In this document: piece by piece, positions 18,530 through 27,756 of the stretch
Numbering within the stretch: the first letter of the stretch is position 1
Layout: the number at the start of each line of letters is the position of its first letter
Origin: an uncultured Micrococcales bacterium
Lineage (GTDB): Bacteria; Actinomycetota; Actinomycetes; Actinomycetales; Microbacteriaceae
NCBI GenBank assembly: GCA_903834635.1
Contig: CAILJO010000109.1
Span: 1 to 45,028, forward strand
DNA: 45,028 nt
Direction of reading: 5' to 3'
The notes under the pieces: generated by a model
Told to the model about the DNA's origin: nothing
The model's database searches: none
What the model saw: the letters and a program-made list of their open reading frames with translations, nothing else
Translations under genes and position numbers: made by a program

Positions 18530-20083
18530 TTAGTTTCCATTTCCTACGCGAATGCGCGGGTCAAGCGCTGAATAAAGAAGGTCAGATGCCAGGTTGGCAA
18601 GAACTGCCAGGGTGCTGGTGATCAAGAAAACACCCATGAGCAAGTTCAAGTCGAATGCAACGATTGCTCGACGGAACAATGTGCCCATTCCAACCCAGGA
18701 GAAGACGCTTTCGGTGATGATCGCGCCACCGAGAATTCCAGCGAAGTCCCATGCCATCAGAGTGGTTAGAGGAATCAGCGAGTTTCTAAACGCGTGACGC
18801 ATGATTACGGTGCGCTCGCTCAAACCCTTGGCGCGTGCCGTGCGAATGTAATCCTGGTTGAGCACCTCAAGCAGGTTTCCGCGCGTGTAACGAACATAAC
18901 CAGCGAAGCTGATCAAGGTAAGCGCGATGGTCGGCAGAATGATGTGCAATAGCGAGTCAAGGGTTCCCATCCAGAAGTTTGGGTGACTGTCAAGCTGAGC
19001 AACCAACTCGTCGTTCGATTGTCCGAGAGTTGGAATTGGGCGGTTCGAGACGAAGTCGGAGTTCACATAAGGTGACCACTCCTGCATTACTCGGTCAAGC
19101 AGGATTAGAAGGCCCACAAGGAACGCAACAATCGCGCCAGTTCGCATAACCGGCTTGCGGTCTTCTTTTGCGAAGAAGAAACCTGTCAAAGCACCGACCC
19201 CGATAGCCCCAAAGGCCAAACCAACGACGATCCAGCCGTTGTAGTTGGTCTTCAAGAACGCGAAGAGTGCCTGCAGTGGGTAGTAAAGCACTCCACCTAG
19301 CACGACCATTGCAATCGCAGTGTTTCGCGATGGCTTGTTGCCTAGGCCAGTCGATGCAACCGTGGTCAAGAGAGCAAGACCAGCGCCCATGCCTAGAACG
19401 AAGAAAATACCTAGGGTTGGTGAGCCGAACCACTTGGTCACCGATAGCGCCCAAAGAATCGCAACGGTTGAAACACCAGCCACCGAGCCAATGGTCAGAA
19501 CACGTTTCAGGTCACCACCGATAACGCCGGCCCAGAAGACGCCGGCCAAAAGACCGAAGAAAATAAGCCAGGGGGTTGTCACCTGAGGGTCTGCCAGCCA
19601 GTCATTGAAACCGATCGAGAAGAACTGCTTCAGGAGCACGGCCACCCAGAAAATCGGTAGCGAGAAGAACAAGAAAGAAATGAAGGTCACGGCGTAGTCA
19701 AAACGGCTGTACTGACGCAGTGCGGTCACCACACCGATGGCGATTCCAACGAGAATAGCGATGATGGTGGCTGCCAAAACCAAACGGACGGTCGTTGGAA
19801 TGGCCTGGCTGATCTCGGCGACTACAGACTGACCATCGCGGGTTACACCCCAATGCCCGGTAAAGATTCCGCCGAGCCACTTGAAGTAGCGAATTGGTGG
19901 CGGGGTGTTTAGGTCAAGCTTGCGCGTGAGATCGATGATCATTTGCGCTTTGCGAGGGTCGCTGCTTGTCTTGAGTTCTTCAAGCGGGTCACCAGCGATT
20001 GCTTCTAGGTTGAAAACCAAGAAACTTGAACCGAGAAGAATCACAATGAGCTGTGAAATTCTCCGTGCGAGATAAGTCAGCAA
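18530..20083 (-). CDS. ABC transporter permease, DppB/OppB type, with enlarged membrane core
   Basis: The partner permease of the importer. The N-terminus LLTYLARRISQLIVILLGSS and the C-terminal EAA region NQDYIRTARAKGLSERTVIMRHAFRNSLIP are typical of DppB. Usual length is 310-340 aa; here it is 517 aa from the TTG start at 20083. The extra portion, about residues 170-325, contains roughly six hydrophobic segments and lies between the third and fourth canonical membrane segments. The TTG is preferred over the ATG at 20122 because GAAAGG lies 6 nt upstream and the N-terminus matches the family. Similar long forms may exist in relatives, but that could not be checked. Confidence 0.92.
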   Translation of the reverse strand: MLTYLARRISQLIVILLGSSFLVFNLEAIAGDPLEELKTSSDPRKAQMIIDLTRKLDLNTPPPIRYFKWLGGIFTGHWGVTRDGQSVVAEISQAIPTTVRLVLAATIIAILVGIAIGVVTALRQYSRFDYAVTFISFLFFSLPIFWVAVLLKQFFSIGFNDWLADPQVTTPWLIFFGLLAGVFWAGVIGGDLKRVLTIGSVAGVSTVAILWALSVTKWFGSPTLGIFFVLGMGAGLALLTTVASTGLGNKPSRNTAIAMVVLGGVLYYPLQALFAFLKTNYNGWIVVGLAFGAIGVGALTGFFFAKEDRKPVMRTGAIVAFLVGLLILLDRVMQEWSPYVNSDFVSNRPIPTLGQSNDELVAQLDSHPNFWMGTLDSLLHIILPTIALTLISFAGYVRYTRGNLLEVLNQDYIRTARAKGLSERTVIMRHAFRNSLIPLTTLMAWDFAGILGGAIITESVFSWVGMGTLFRRAIVAFDLNLLMGVFLITSTLAVLANLASDLLYSALDPRIRVGNGN

Positions 20084-20095
20084 TTTTGCCCTTTC

Positions 20096-20111
20096 GTCAC
20101 AGCGATGTGAC
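20096..20111. repeat. Inverted repeat in the leader of the DppB-like gene
   Basis: A perfect 6-bp inverted repeat GTCACA-GCGA-TGTGAC sits just upstream of the Shine-Dalgarno sequence. It could form a small leader hairpin or an operator; no function is shown. Confidence 0.4.
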
Positions 20112-20171
20112 CTGTTGTTCACCTAAAGAGAAGTCTGAATAAGTCTAGATTATTTTCTGGATATAAAAGTT

Positions 20172-20201
20172 GATGGCACCCGGATTTCTCCGGGTGCCAT
20201 C
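20172..20201 (-). terminator. Terminator/attenuator between binding protein and permease genes
   Basis: A perfect 12-bp stem GATGGCACCCGG/CCGGGTGCCATC with a 6-nt loop lies 36 nt after the stop of the secreted binding protein. On the minus strand it is followed by AACTTTTATAT. It probably stops most transcripts after the binding-protein gene and lets a fraction continue into the permease genes. Confidence 0.8.
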
Positions 20202-20236
20202 GAACTTTTAGGGTTTGTTACTAAAAACCGAGGTTT

Positions 20237-22102
20237 TTAGTATGACCACTCCCAGTAGTTCCAGACCGTGTTTGGAGTCAGCGGAGCTGGCTTCACGTTC
20301 TTCAGTGCCGAGTTGTAAGCGGTCACTGCAGGGTGCTGGAAGATCGACAGGGTAACTGCGTCAGACACGAGCAGCTTGTCGGCTGCGGTGTAGTCGGCTG
20401 CTAGCTGTGCTGGGGTTTGGAAGGCCTCGAGCTTCTTGAGGATCTTGTCCATCGCAGAGCTGTTGTATCCAATGTGGTTGTTGCTTCCATCGTGCTGGAA
20501 GTTGGCGTTAGTACCAGTCTGGCTAACGGTCGATGGGCACCATGCGTAGAACTGAGCGTCGTACTTGCTCTCGTCTAGGTGACCTGACCAACCCGAAGTA
20601 CCACCCGAGTTGGTTAGGTTGATGCCAACCTGGCCAAGCTCGTACTGAGCGATAGCAAACTCGTTTGCGCGACGGGTGTTAGAAGGCGCACCCCAAAGCA
20701 GGTTGACAGTGAAGCTGTTGCTTCCGGCCTTTGCCTTCGGGTAGTACTTCTTGATTAGCTTCAGAGCAGCTGCTGCGCGGGTGGTCTGAGTGCCTGCAGT
20801 GAACTTGCTCACTCCAGAACCCTTAACCGATGCGTCGTAGCCGGCCTGGCCAGGTAGCAAGAATGCAGAGTTAACAACAACTGCGTTCGAGTTGACTGGC
20901 TTGACTAGGGTGTCAACGATTTCCTGACGTGGGTAAGCAAGCAGGAATGCGGTACGCAGGTCCTTGGCACGCTGGGTCATACCAGCGAAAGGACCGGTGT
21001 AGGCGGTGTCGCCATCGTTAGCCGACTTGCCGATACGTACATCGAGGTGCTCGAAACATGCGCTAGTTCCACCGATGATCTTTACACCCTTTAGTGCCTG
21101 CAGAGCAGCAACACCGTCAGCGGTTGGCTGACCAGAGTAGATGTCGATTTCCTTGTTAGCAAGTGCCTGAGCAGCTGCGGTGCTGTCACCGATGAACTTG
21201 AAGATAACCGTGTTGACCTTGCCCGAAAGAGCTGGTCCAGAGTTGTATCTTGCGTTCTTGGTTAGAGTAACCGACTGACCCGAAACTGCAGAGTCAACTA
21301 GGAAGCCACCGTTGCCCACGAAAAGCAGTGGGTTGGTGTTGTTGTTGACAGTGGTGATGTTGTAGTCGTTTGACCAAACGTCACCCATAGCGGTTAGGTG
21401 TGCGGTGTTCTGGCTGTTGAAGTCAGCCAAGAAGGCTGCCTTGTCTGCCAGACGGTCTGCCGATGAGGTTACGAGAGCAGACTTGTGCTGAACTCCCATT
21501 TCTTCAAGGGTGTGAACCGGTGCTGGGCCAGGGCCCATGATCTCCCAGTCAGGCTGGAAAGCGTCGTAGCACAGGGTCACTGACATGTGGTCGCTCGACA
21601 GGGTTGGGTTACCAACGATGTGTGAGTCGTAAGGGCCACCGTAGCCACCTGAGTAGAACTTAGGGTTTACGTTGGCGTTGCCTGGGTCACCTAGACCGGC
21701 GTCCTTGCTGTACTTGCTGCTTGCAAGCACGTGGCTTAGAAGCAAGTCAACACCGTCGATTGGGGTGCCATCTGACCAAACACGGCCCTTGGCAACGGTG
21801 TACTTGACTGCGAATACGCAGCCAGAGACCTTAACGGTGCCGTAGGTTCCGAAAGTGGTGTTGTGGATTAGGTTGCGCTTGTTGTCGTAGTAGTTGAATC
21901 CCATACCGGTCAGATAACCGACGTCGGTGTTAGTCACCAAGTTGGTGTCTGGGGTTCCACCATTGAACGAAGTAAGTGCGTTGCTCTCGTGGACCACAAC
22001 GGTCGAACGAGTTGCGGCGTCAGCTGGAGCAACGAGACCCGAAAGGCTCAGTGCGCCAGTGGCAGCAATCGCAAGCGCACGAATAACTCGTGATGCTTTC
22101 AT
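20237..22102 (-). CDS. Secreted substrate-binding protein of peptide-type ABC importer (SBP family 5)
   Basis: An extracytoplasmic receptor for a peptide-like ligand. The signal peptide has a hydrophobic core LAIAATGALSLSGLVA and ends in APADA-ATRS, a signal peptidase I site with no lipobox, so the protein may be released or held by the transporter. Family-5 features include AVKYTVAKGRVWSDGTPIDGVDLL and RTAFLLAYPRQEIVDTLV. The length is 621 aa. A strong AAGGAG precedes the ATG. It is promoter-proximal and followed by an attenuator, the usual arrangement when the receptor must exceed the permease. The ligand is unknown. Confidence 0.93.
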   Translation of the reverse strand: MKASRVIRALAIAATGALSLSGLVAPADAATRSTVVVHESNALTSFNGGTPDTNLVTNTDVGYLTGMGFNYYDNKRNLIHNTTFGTYGTVKVSGCVFAVKYTVAKGRVWSDGTPIDGVDLLLSHVLASSKYSKDAGLGDPGNANVNPKFYSGGYGGPYDSHIVGNPTLSSDHMSVTLCYDAFQPDWEIMGPGPAPVHTLEEMGVQHKSALVTSSADRLADKAAFLADFNSQNTAHLTAMGDVWSNDYNITTVNNNTNPLLFVGNGGFLVDSAVSGQSVTLTKNARYNSGPALSGKVNTVIFKFIGDSTAAAQALANKEIDIYSGQPTADGVAALQALKGVKIIGGTSACFEHLDVRIGKSANDGDTAYTGPFAGMTQRAKDLRTAFLLAYPRQEIVDTLVKPVNSNAVVVNSAFLLPGQAGYDASVKGSGVSKFTAGTQTTRAAAALKLIKKYYPKAKAGSNSFTVNLLWGAPSNTRRANEFAIAQYELGQVGINLTNSGGTSGWSGHLDESKYDAQFYAWCPSTVSQTGTNANFQHDGSNNHIGYNSSAMDKILKKLEAFQTPAQLAADYTAADKLLVSDAVTLSIFQHPAVTAYNSALKNVKPAPLTPNTVWNYWEWSY

Positions 22103-22220
22103 ATATTTCTCCTTGTTTGACTCTGGATTCGCACTCGTTTATAGGTACCTAACAAACGACCACGTCACCATGGGTATCTCAACACTAAGCGGATTTATTT
22201 GCCCGTTGTTAAGCAAAATG

Positions 22221-22253
22221 GCAATTATTGCAATTTGTAACATTCCCGTTACA
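22221..22253. promoter_or_regulatory. Two dyads in the divergent region between the binding-protein gene and lysE-like gene
   Basis: An 11-bp palindrome GCAATTATTGC (22221-22231) is followed by an 18-bp dyad TGTAAC-ATTCCC-GTTACA (22236-22253). They lie 26-58 nt before the plus-strand ATG and upstream of the minus-strand promoter area, which has a -10-like TATAAA about 35 nt before the binding-protein start. They look like regulator sites, but no regulator is identified. Confidence 0.45.
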
Positions 22254-22278
22254 TAAGGTCATTTGCTACTTTTGAACC

Positions 22279-22911
22279 ATGAATGAACTTTTTGCCATCG
22301 GTTTTGCCGCGGGTTTGGCTCTTGCAATACCGCTCGGGCCGATCGGCATCATGATGGTGAACACGGCGATTGACCGAGGATGGCGCGCCGGCGCCGCCGC
22401 AGCCCTGGGCGCTGCGACCGTTGACACGACCTATGCGCTGGCTACCTTTGCCATTGGTGCGGCTATCTCTGCACTTTTAGCTAGCTACGCCAGCTTGCTT
22501 TCGATTCTTGGCGCAATCGTCTTATTGTTCTTAGGTCTACAAATTTTGGTTAAGAATGTTCGCCTTCTTTCAAGTTCAGAAACGCTAGCTTCCGAAGCAA
22601 AATCGCCAGTGTCTGCCGCCAAGACTTATTTGACCTTCATTGCGGCTACGGCAATCAATCCGCCCACCGCGATCTACTTCTTGGCGATTTCTCCGAGCAT
22701 CGGTGCCCTCGCAGCAAACCAACCCCTTCTTGGAGCCGCAATTTTTGCGCTCGGAGTTTTCGTCGCTTCGGTCGTCTGGGGGCAAACGCTCGCGCTGCTA
22801 GGAACAGGCCTGCGCAAAATAAGCTCAAATCGAGTGCGAGCCATCCTGGGCATCACGGGTGCCGCACTGATCATTGCCCTAGCCTTTGGGCTTGCAGCAC
22901 GTTCGATTTAG
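22279..22911 (+). CDS. LysE/RhtB family amino acid exporter
   Basis: A 210-aa membrane protein with about six hydrophobic segments. The N-terminus [30 protein letters not shown] is the LysE signature, with the conserved GPIG. The family exports amino acids such as lysine, homoserine or threonine; the substrate here is not known. It is divergent from the ABC operon and convergent with gcvP, its TAG overlapping the gcvP TAA within TTAG. Confidence 0.9.
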   Translation: MNELFAIGFAAGLALAIPLGPIGIMMVNTAIDRGWRAGAAAALGAATVDTTYALATFAIGAAISALLASYASLLSILGAIVLLFLGLQILVKNVRLLSSSETLASEAKSPVSAAKTYLTFIAATAINPPTAIYFLAISPSIGALAANQPLLGAAIFALGVFVASVVWGQTLALLGTGLRKISSNRVRAILGITGAALIIALAFGLAARSI

Positions 22912-25733
22912 GCGAAAGCCTCGATCGGTGGGCACGAGCAAACCAGGTTGCGATCGCCATAGACAGAATCGATTCGACCGACGATTGGCCAGTACTTGTT
23001 TCTGTGTTGGCCGGCAACCGGATAAGCGCCCAACTCGCGAGAATATGGCCTATCCCATTCGCCGATAACCACAGCAGCCGTGTGCGGAGCATTTCGTAGA
23101 GGGTTGTTTTCAACATCCCACTCCCCCGAGGCAACCTTGTCTGCTTCGGCACGAATAGCAATCATCGCCTCGATGAATCGATCAAGCTCGTCGAGAGGTT
23201 CACTCTCGGTCGGTTCGATCATCAGAGTTCCTGCAACAGGAAAAGACATCGTCGGTGCGTGGAATCCGTAATCAATCAGACGCTTGGCAACATCGTCAAC
23301 TGTCACACCGGTGTCTTTGGTGAGCGGTCGAATGTCCAAGATGCACTCGTGCGCAACCAAACCGTCATTGCCGGCATAGAGCACAGGATACGAGCCCTCG
23401 AGTTTGCGTGCGACATAGTTTGCGGCAAGTACGGCCGATGAAGTTGCCTCTTCGAGTCCGACGTTGCCCATCATGCGGATGTAAGCCCATGAGATCGGCA
23501 GGATGCTTGCTGAGCCAAAAGGTGCAGCCGAGATCGGTCCGTAGTTTGGCAGCCCTTCAACTAAAGAGTGTCCTGGCAAGAACGGGGCCAGGTGAGCGCG
23601 AGCCGCAACTGGTCCAACACCAGGTCCGCCGCCACCGTGAGGAATGCAGAAGGTCTTGTGCAAGTTGAGGTGGCTTACGTCACCGCCAAACTCACCAAAC
23701 TTTGCGTAGCCAACAACCGCGTTGGTGTTAGCTCCATCGATGTAAACCTGTCCGCCGGCTTCGTGAACTTTGGCGCAGATGTCTACGATCGCCTCTTCAT
23801 AAACACCGTGGGTCGACGGATAGGTCACCATCAAGGCGCTAAGACGATCGCCGGCTTCGACGATTTTCTTGTCGAGGTCGTCGAGGTCAACGTTTCCGTT
23901 TTCATCACAAGCGACAACGACTACCTGCATTCCGGCAAGAACAGCCGAGGCCGCGTTGGTGCCGTGTGCGCTGGAAGGAATAAGGCAAAGAGTTCGCTGG
24001 TCATCACCGCGCGAAAGGTGGTAGCCGCGAATCGCCATCAAGCCGGCGAGTTCACCCTGGCTTCCGGCGTTTGGCTGCAACGAGATTGCGTCGTATCCGG
24101 TCACCTCGATGAGCCAGGTCGATAGCTGGTCAATCAAAGTGAGGTAGCCACGAGTGTCTTCGACCGGCGCGAACGGGTGGATGCCACCAAACTCTGGCCA
24201 AGTTACGGCTTCCATTTCGGTTGTCGCGTTTAGCTTCATGGTGCAAGAGCCAAGCGGAATCATTCCGCGGTCTAGCGCATAGTCGTAGTCGGCCAGGCGC
24301 TTCAGGTAGCGAAGCATCGATGTTTCGCTGTGGTGCGAGTTGAATACCGGGTGGGTCAAATAGCTGCTCTCGCGCTTGAAAGAACCCAACACCGATGACG
24401 CCGCGTCGAGCTCAACCATCTCGGCACCGAACGCGTGGGCAACAACGTTGAGCGTTGCCTCGCTCGTGGTCTCATCGACAGAGATGCCGATGGTCGAATC
24501 ATCAACAACGTGCAAGGTCACACCGTGCAGGCGGGCCTTTTCGAAAACCGCGGCGGCATCGACATTTGCCACACGGAAGCTGTCGAAGAAGTCATCCGTG
24601 TTGATCAAGTGACCAGAGGTGCGCAAAGCGTTTGCAAGAGCGACCGCTTTTAGGTGCGTCTGAGTTGCGATGTGGCGCAGTCCATAAGGGCCGTGATATA
24701 CGGCATACATGCCGGCCATGACTGCCAACAAAACCTGCGCGGTGCAGATGTTTGAGGTGGCTCGCTCGCGGCGGATGTGCTGTTCGCGGGTTTGCAGAGT
24801 GAGGCGGTAGGCCGAAGCTCCGTTAGAGTCGATCGAAACTCCGACGAGGCGGCCAGGCATTGAGCGCTCTAGATCTGCACGCACCGCAAGGTAACCAGCG
24901 TGAGGACCACCGAAGCCCATCGGAACACCAAAGCGCTGCGAGGTTCCAACTGCAATGTCGGCTCCAAGATCACCGGGAGCAGCGATAAGAGTCAAAGCGA
25001 GCAGGTCGGCAGCTGCGATTGCTAGCGCGCCAACAGCGTGGGCTGCGTCGATGATTGGCTTGAGGTTGTTTACTCGACCCGATGCACCTGGGTACTGAGC
25101 AAAAACTCCGAAGAATTCGCCATCGAGTGACTCTGCACCTGCCGCGGCATCGAAGTAACGAACCTGAATACCCAAAGGTTCGGCTCGGTGTTCGATGAGG
25201 CTCTTGGTCTGCGGAAGCGCATCGTTGTCTACAAAGAAAACTTGCGACTCGACGGATGATGAACGTCGGGCAATCATCATGGCTTCAACCACGGCGGTTC
25301 CTTCGTCGTGCATCGAAGCATTGGCGGTCTTCATGCCGGTCAGGTCGGTGACCATGGTCTGAAAGTTGATCAAAGCCTCTAGACGACCCTGACTGATCTC
25401 AGGTTGATAAGGCGTATAAGCGGTGTACCAAGAAGGATTTTCTAGAATATTGCGCTTAATCACGCCAGGCGTGTGAGTGCCGTAGTAGCCGAGTCCGATC
25501 AAAGAACTCGTGACCCGGTTGCGGTTGGCAATGGAGCGCAACTCTGCGAGGGCCTCTGCCTCGCTTATCGGTGCCGGCAAAGCGTCTTCGCTCTTGGTGC
25601 GAATTACTTTCGGAACCGCAGCGTTCATCAAATCATCGATGTTGTCATAGCCGACAACCTTCAGCATTTGCTTTTGGTCTTCGGCGGTTGTTCCGATGTG
25701 ACGTTGCTTGAACTCGATTGGCGCGCTCGACAT
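22908..25733 (-). CDS. gcvP: Glycine dehydrogenase (P protein of the glycine cleavage system)
   Basis: PLP-dependent decarboxylase that transfers the aminomethyl group of glycine to the lipoyl arm of GcvH. At 941 aa it is the fused single-chain type. The N-terminal half starts [18 protein letters not shown]; the C-terminal half has the PLP lysine in [20 protein letters not shown]. Further conserved stretches are [13 protein letters not shown] and [15 protein letters not shown]. It is the last gene of gcvT-gcvH-gcvP, 10 nt after gcvH. Confidence 0.98.
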   Translation of the reverse strand: MSSAPIEFKQRHIGTTAEDQKQMLKVVGYDNIDDLMNAAVPKVIRTKSEDALPAPISEAEALAELRSIANRNRVTSSLIGLGYYGTHTPGVIKRNILENPSWYTAYTPYQPEISQGRLEALINFQTMVTDLTGMKTANASMHDEGTAVVEAMMIARRSSSVESQVFFVDNDALPQTKSLIEHRAEPLGIQVRYFDAAAGAESLDGEFFGVFAQYPGASGRVNNLKPIIDAAHAVGALAIAAADLLALTLIAAPGDLGADIAVGTSQRFGVPMGFGGPHAGYLAVRADLERSMPGRLVGVSIDSNGASAYRLTLQTREQHIRRERATSNICTAQVLLAVMAGMYAVYHGPYGLRHIATQTHLKAVALANALRTSGHLINTDDFFDSFRVANVDAAAVFEKARLHGVTLHVVDDSTIGISVDETTSEATLNVVAHAFGAEMVELDAASSVLGSFKRESSYLTHPVFNSHHSETSMLRYLKRLADYDYALDRGMIPLGSCTMKLNATTEMEAVTWPEFGGIHPFAPVEDTRGYLTLIDQLSTWLIEVTGYDAISLQPNAGSQGELAGLMAIRGYHLSRGDDQRTLCLIPSSAHGTNAASAVLAGMQVVVVACDENGNVDLDDLDKKIVEAGDRLSALMVTYPSTHGVYEEAIVDICAKVHEAGGQVYIDGANTNAVVGYAKFGEFGGDVSHLNLHKTFCIPHGGGGPGVGPVAARAHLAPFLPGHSLVEGLPNYGPISAAPFGSASILPISWAYIRMMGNVGLEEATSSAVLAANYVARKLEGSYPVLYAGNDGLVAHECILDIRPLTKDTGVTVDDVAKRLIDYGFHAPTMSFPVAGTLMIEPTESEPLDELDRFIEAMIAIRAEADKVASGEWDVENNPLRNAPHTAAVVIGEWDRPYSRELGAYPVAGQHRNKYWPIVGRIDSVYGDRNLVCSCPPIEAFA

Positions 25734-25743
25734 TTCTTCTTTC

Positions 25744-26118
25744 TTAGCCTTCGTCGGTCAGGGCTGCATACTCGGCGTGCGAGAGCAACTGAGGAAGTTC
25801 GGTGAATCGAATCTTGATTAGCCAGCCAGCACCGAGTGCATCCTGGTTGATGAGTTCTGGAGAGTTCGTGACTGCGTCGTTGATCTCGACAACCTCACCG
25901 TTGACTGGTGCATAAAGCTCGCCGACGGACTTTGTCGATTCGATTTCTCCACAGATCTTCATGTAAACGGTCTGAGAGCCAACCTTTGGCAGGTCAACAT
26001 AAACCACGTCGCCAAGCTTGTCGGCCGCATACTCGGTGATTCCAACGGTTGCCACGTCTCCGTCGATCGAAAGCCACTCGTGCTCTTTTGTATAAAGAAG
26101 TGCATCTTTGTTTGTCAT
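25744..26118 (-). CDS. gcvH: Glycine cleavage system H protein
   Basis: The lipoylated shuttle protein of the glycine cleavage system. It starts with the family motif [23 protein letters not shown]. The lipoyl-attachment lysine lies in [20 protein letters not shown]. The length of 124 aa is normal. The ATG is preceded by AAGGAAAATC. It lies between gcvT (32 nt) and gcvP. Lipoate attachment enzymes are not in the window. Confidence 0.98.
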   Translation of the reverse strand: MTNKDALLYTKEHEWLSIDGDVATVGITEYAADKLGDVVYVDLPKVGSQTVYMKICGEIESTKSVGELYAPVNGEVVEINDAVTNSPELINQDALGAGWLIKIRFTELPQLLSHAEYAALTDEG

Positions 26119-26150
26119 GATTTTCCTTGTCTTTTGCTTCTGTAACTTCG

Positions 26151-27257
26151 TTATTTTGCGCGTTTATAAAACGGTAGCGAAACAACGCGCATGATTTGGC
26201 GGCTGCCTCGAACATCGACCCAGATCTCGGTCTCGGGTTCGCTGAACTCGGACTGCACATAAGCCATCGCAACCGGATAACCAAGGGTCGGCGACAGGGC
26301 ACCAGAGGTGATGATACCGATTGATTGCTCGGATGTCTCCGACTCGAAAAGTTCATAGTCTGCACGTGCAGCGCGCTTGCCTTCACCGACTAGCCCGACT
26401 AGTCGCTTGGCTGGCTGATGCTCAGCAATGGCCGCGAGCGCCTTTGAGCCGACAAACTCGTGGTCGAGTCGAACCACGCGCGCGAAGCCGGCTTCAAATG
26501 GTGTGGTGTCGATGGTCATCTCGTGACCATACAGAGGCATGCCTGCCTCAAGTCTTAGAGTGTCACGAGCCGCATAACCCGCAGCGACCAAACCTCGGTC
26601 GGCGCCCTGGGCCAAAAGCGCTCTCCACACGCCAACGGCATCTTCGTTATTAACCAACAGTTCAAAACCGTCTTCGCCGGTATAGCCGGTGCGAGCAAAG
26701 AAAGCGTTTTTGCCCGCAACTGTTGAACTGTAAATCGAGTAATACTTCAGCGAGCCCAATGGAGCGTCGGTCAGATCTGCCAAAATTTCGACGGCCTTGG
26801 GTCCCTGGATTGCAATGAGCGAAAGGCGGTCGCTGGCATCTTCGACCCTGACCTCAAAACCTTCGGTGCCTGCGAACAGCGCATTGGCAACTGCGTGACG
26901 ATTGCCGGCATTCGAAATGATCAAGTACGAGTCTGTTGAAAATCGGTAGACAATCAAATCGTCAAGTACCTGACCTAGTTCGTTGCAGATCAACGAATAT
27001 TTGGCGCGGCCATCGGCGATCTCTGACGCCATGCCGACAAGGCTGTGATCTAGATAGGCAGCGGCATCTGGGCCATCGATGAAGAACTCGGCCATGTGAC
27101 TAATGTCGAAGACCCCAGCCGCCTCGCGAATCGCAGCGTGCTCGGCAAGATCTGAAGAATAGCGAACCGGCATCTGCCAGCCACCGAAGTCAGTAAACGC
27201 GGCACCGAGCGCAACATGTTCGTCATAAAGAGGGGTCTTAAGACCTGCATCGTTCAC
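26151..27257 (-). CDS. gcvT: Aminomethyltransferase (T protein of the glycine cleavage system)
   Basis: Transfers the methylene group from GcvH to tetrahydrofolate, releasing ammonia. The N-terminus [25 protein letters not shown] and the motifs [23 protein letters not shown] and [16 protein letters not shown] are diagnostic. The length of 368 aa is normal. The start is GTG with AGGAGA upstream. As first gene of the operon it is directly downstream of a tandem glycine riboswitch. Confidence 0.98.
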   Translation of the reverse strand: MNDAGLKTPLYDEHVALGAAFTDFGGWQMPVRYSSDLAEHAAIREAAGVFDISHMAEFFIDGPDAAAYLDHSLVGMASEIADGRAKYSLICNELGQVLDDLIVYRFSTDSYLIISNAGNRHAVANALFAGTEGFEVRVEDASDRLSLIAIQGPKAVEILADLTDAPLGSLKYYSIYSSTVAGKNAFFARTGYTGEDGFELLVNNEDAVGVWRALLAQGADRGLVAAGYAARDTLRLEAGMPLYGHEMTIDTTPFEAGFARVVRLDHEFVGSKALAAIAEHQPAKRLVGLVGEGKRAARADYELFESETSEQSIGIITSGALSPTLGYPVAMAYVQSEFSEPETEIWVDVRGSRQIMRVVSLPFYKRAK

Positions 27258-27295
27258 GGAGTTCTCCTAAAAAGTGCGGCAATGTGCCACACCAG

Positions 27296-27470
27296 AACTC
27301 CCCCTCTGTCTTCTTAGCCTGAGAGCTTCACCGGAAAACCGATTTTCACCTTGGGCGAGGTTTTGAAACCTACTTTTCAGAGTTACCTAGTCATGGCGGT
27401 TTGATCACCTGAGAGATTCTGGGGAGGATTGCTCCTTCGGTGCAGTACCTAAACTGCTCTCCCGCCACGC
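27296..27470 (-). promoter_or_regulatory. Tandem glycine riboswitch (gcvT leader)
   Basis: On the minus strand two glycine aptamers follow each other. The first (about 27468-27393) has GCGGGAGAGC, CCGAAGGAGCAA and CTCTCAGGT and closes with an ACCGCC strand pairing the first GGCGG. The second (about 27392-27298) has ACTCTGAAAAG, CCCAAGGTG, CTCTCAGG and the closing GACAGAGGGGGAG. The gcvT GTG follows about 40 nt later. In this class glycine binding normally switches the cleavage operon on. Confidence 0.93.
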
Positions 27471-27534
27471 TTCGAACGGCATTTTCAATTGTTACGACAA
27501 CAATACAAGGTCGACACAGGCAAACTGCTAATGT

Positions 27535-27656
27535 TGGCAAGCGATCCTCTTTTGGGTCGCACTATCTCCAACCTGTCAGGGGAAGTCGGTGAAAATCCGA
27601 CGCTGACCCGCAGCCGTAACCGAGAAATCGGAAGTCGGAATGCCTGACCGGAAAGT
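27535..27656 (+). promoter_or_regulatory. Cobalamin (B12) riboswitch
   Basis: The conserved core reads GGGGAAGTCGGTGAAAATCC, then GACGCTGACCCGCAGCCGTAA, then GGAAGTCGGAATGCCTGACC (all within 27576-27650). This order of conserved blocks, with the P3-P6 core and CCTGTCAGG/CCTGACCGG closing regions, is that of the adenosylcobalamin-type aptamer. Family members normally turn expression off when B12 is plentiful. It precedes an operon encoding two secreted proteins and an ECF transporter, which points to corrinoid import. Confidence 0.92.
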
Positions 27657-27659
27657 GAT

Positions 27660-27756
27660 GACTCCTTATTTACCGTCGAGGTCTACGGTCGGAGTCGATA
27701 GGGCGTTAGCCCCATCGCCTTCGCATCCAGATTTCGCAGACGCGAAAGGCTCTCGA
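27660..27756 (+). promoter_or_regulatory. Hairpin-rich expression platform of the cobalamin riboswitch
   Basis: Three nested or successive hairpins lie between aptamer and start codon. The first pairs GACTCC (27660-27665) with GGAGTC (27691-27696) around an inner ACCGT/ACGGT stem. The second is CGATAGGGC-GTTA-GCCCCATCG (27696-27717, one mismatch). The third is TTTCGC-AGAC-GCGAAA (27732-27747), whose right arm overlaps the ribosome binding site AAAGG, 7 nt before the ATG. No T run follows, so control of translation is more likely than termination. GGAGTC ends on the same base as the second hairpin starts, so the first two stems are almost mutually exclusive. Confidence 0.6.

Noticed and set aside
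20096-20111. GTCACA-GCGA-TGTGAC as a CRP-family operator
   Set aside because: The half-sites are in the reverse order to the TGTGA-N6-TCACA consensus; kept only as an inverted repeat or leader hairpin.
27640-27756. An upstream ATG extending the toroid lipoprotein by 39 residues
   Set aside because: This ATG is within the conserved riboswitch core (GGAATGCCTGACC). The ATG at 27757 has a ribosome binding site and gives a normal lipoprotein signal.
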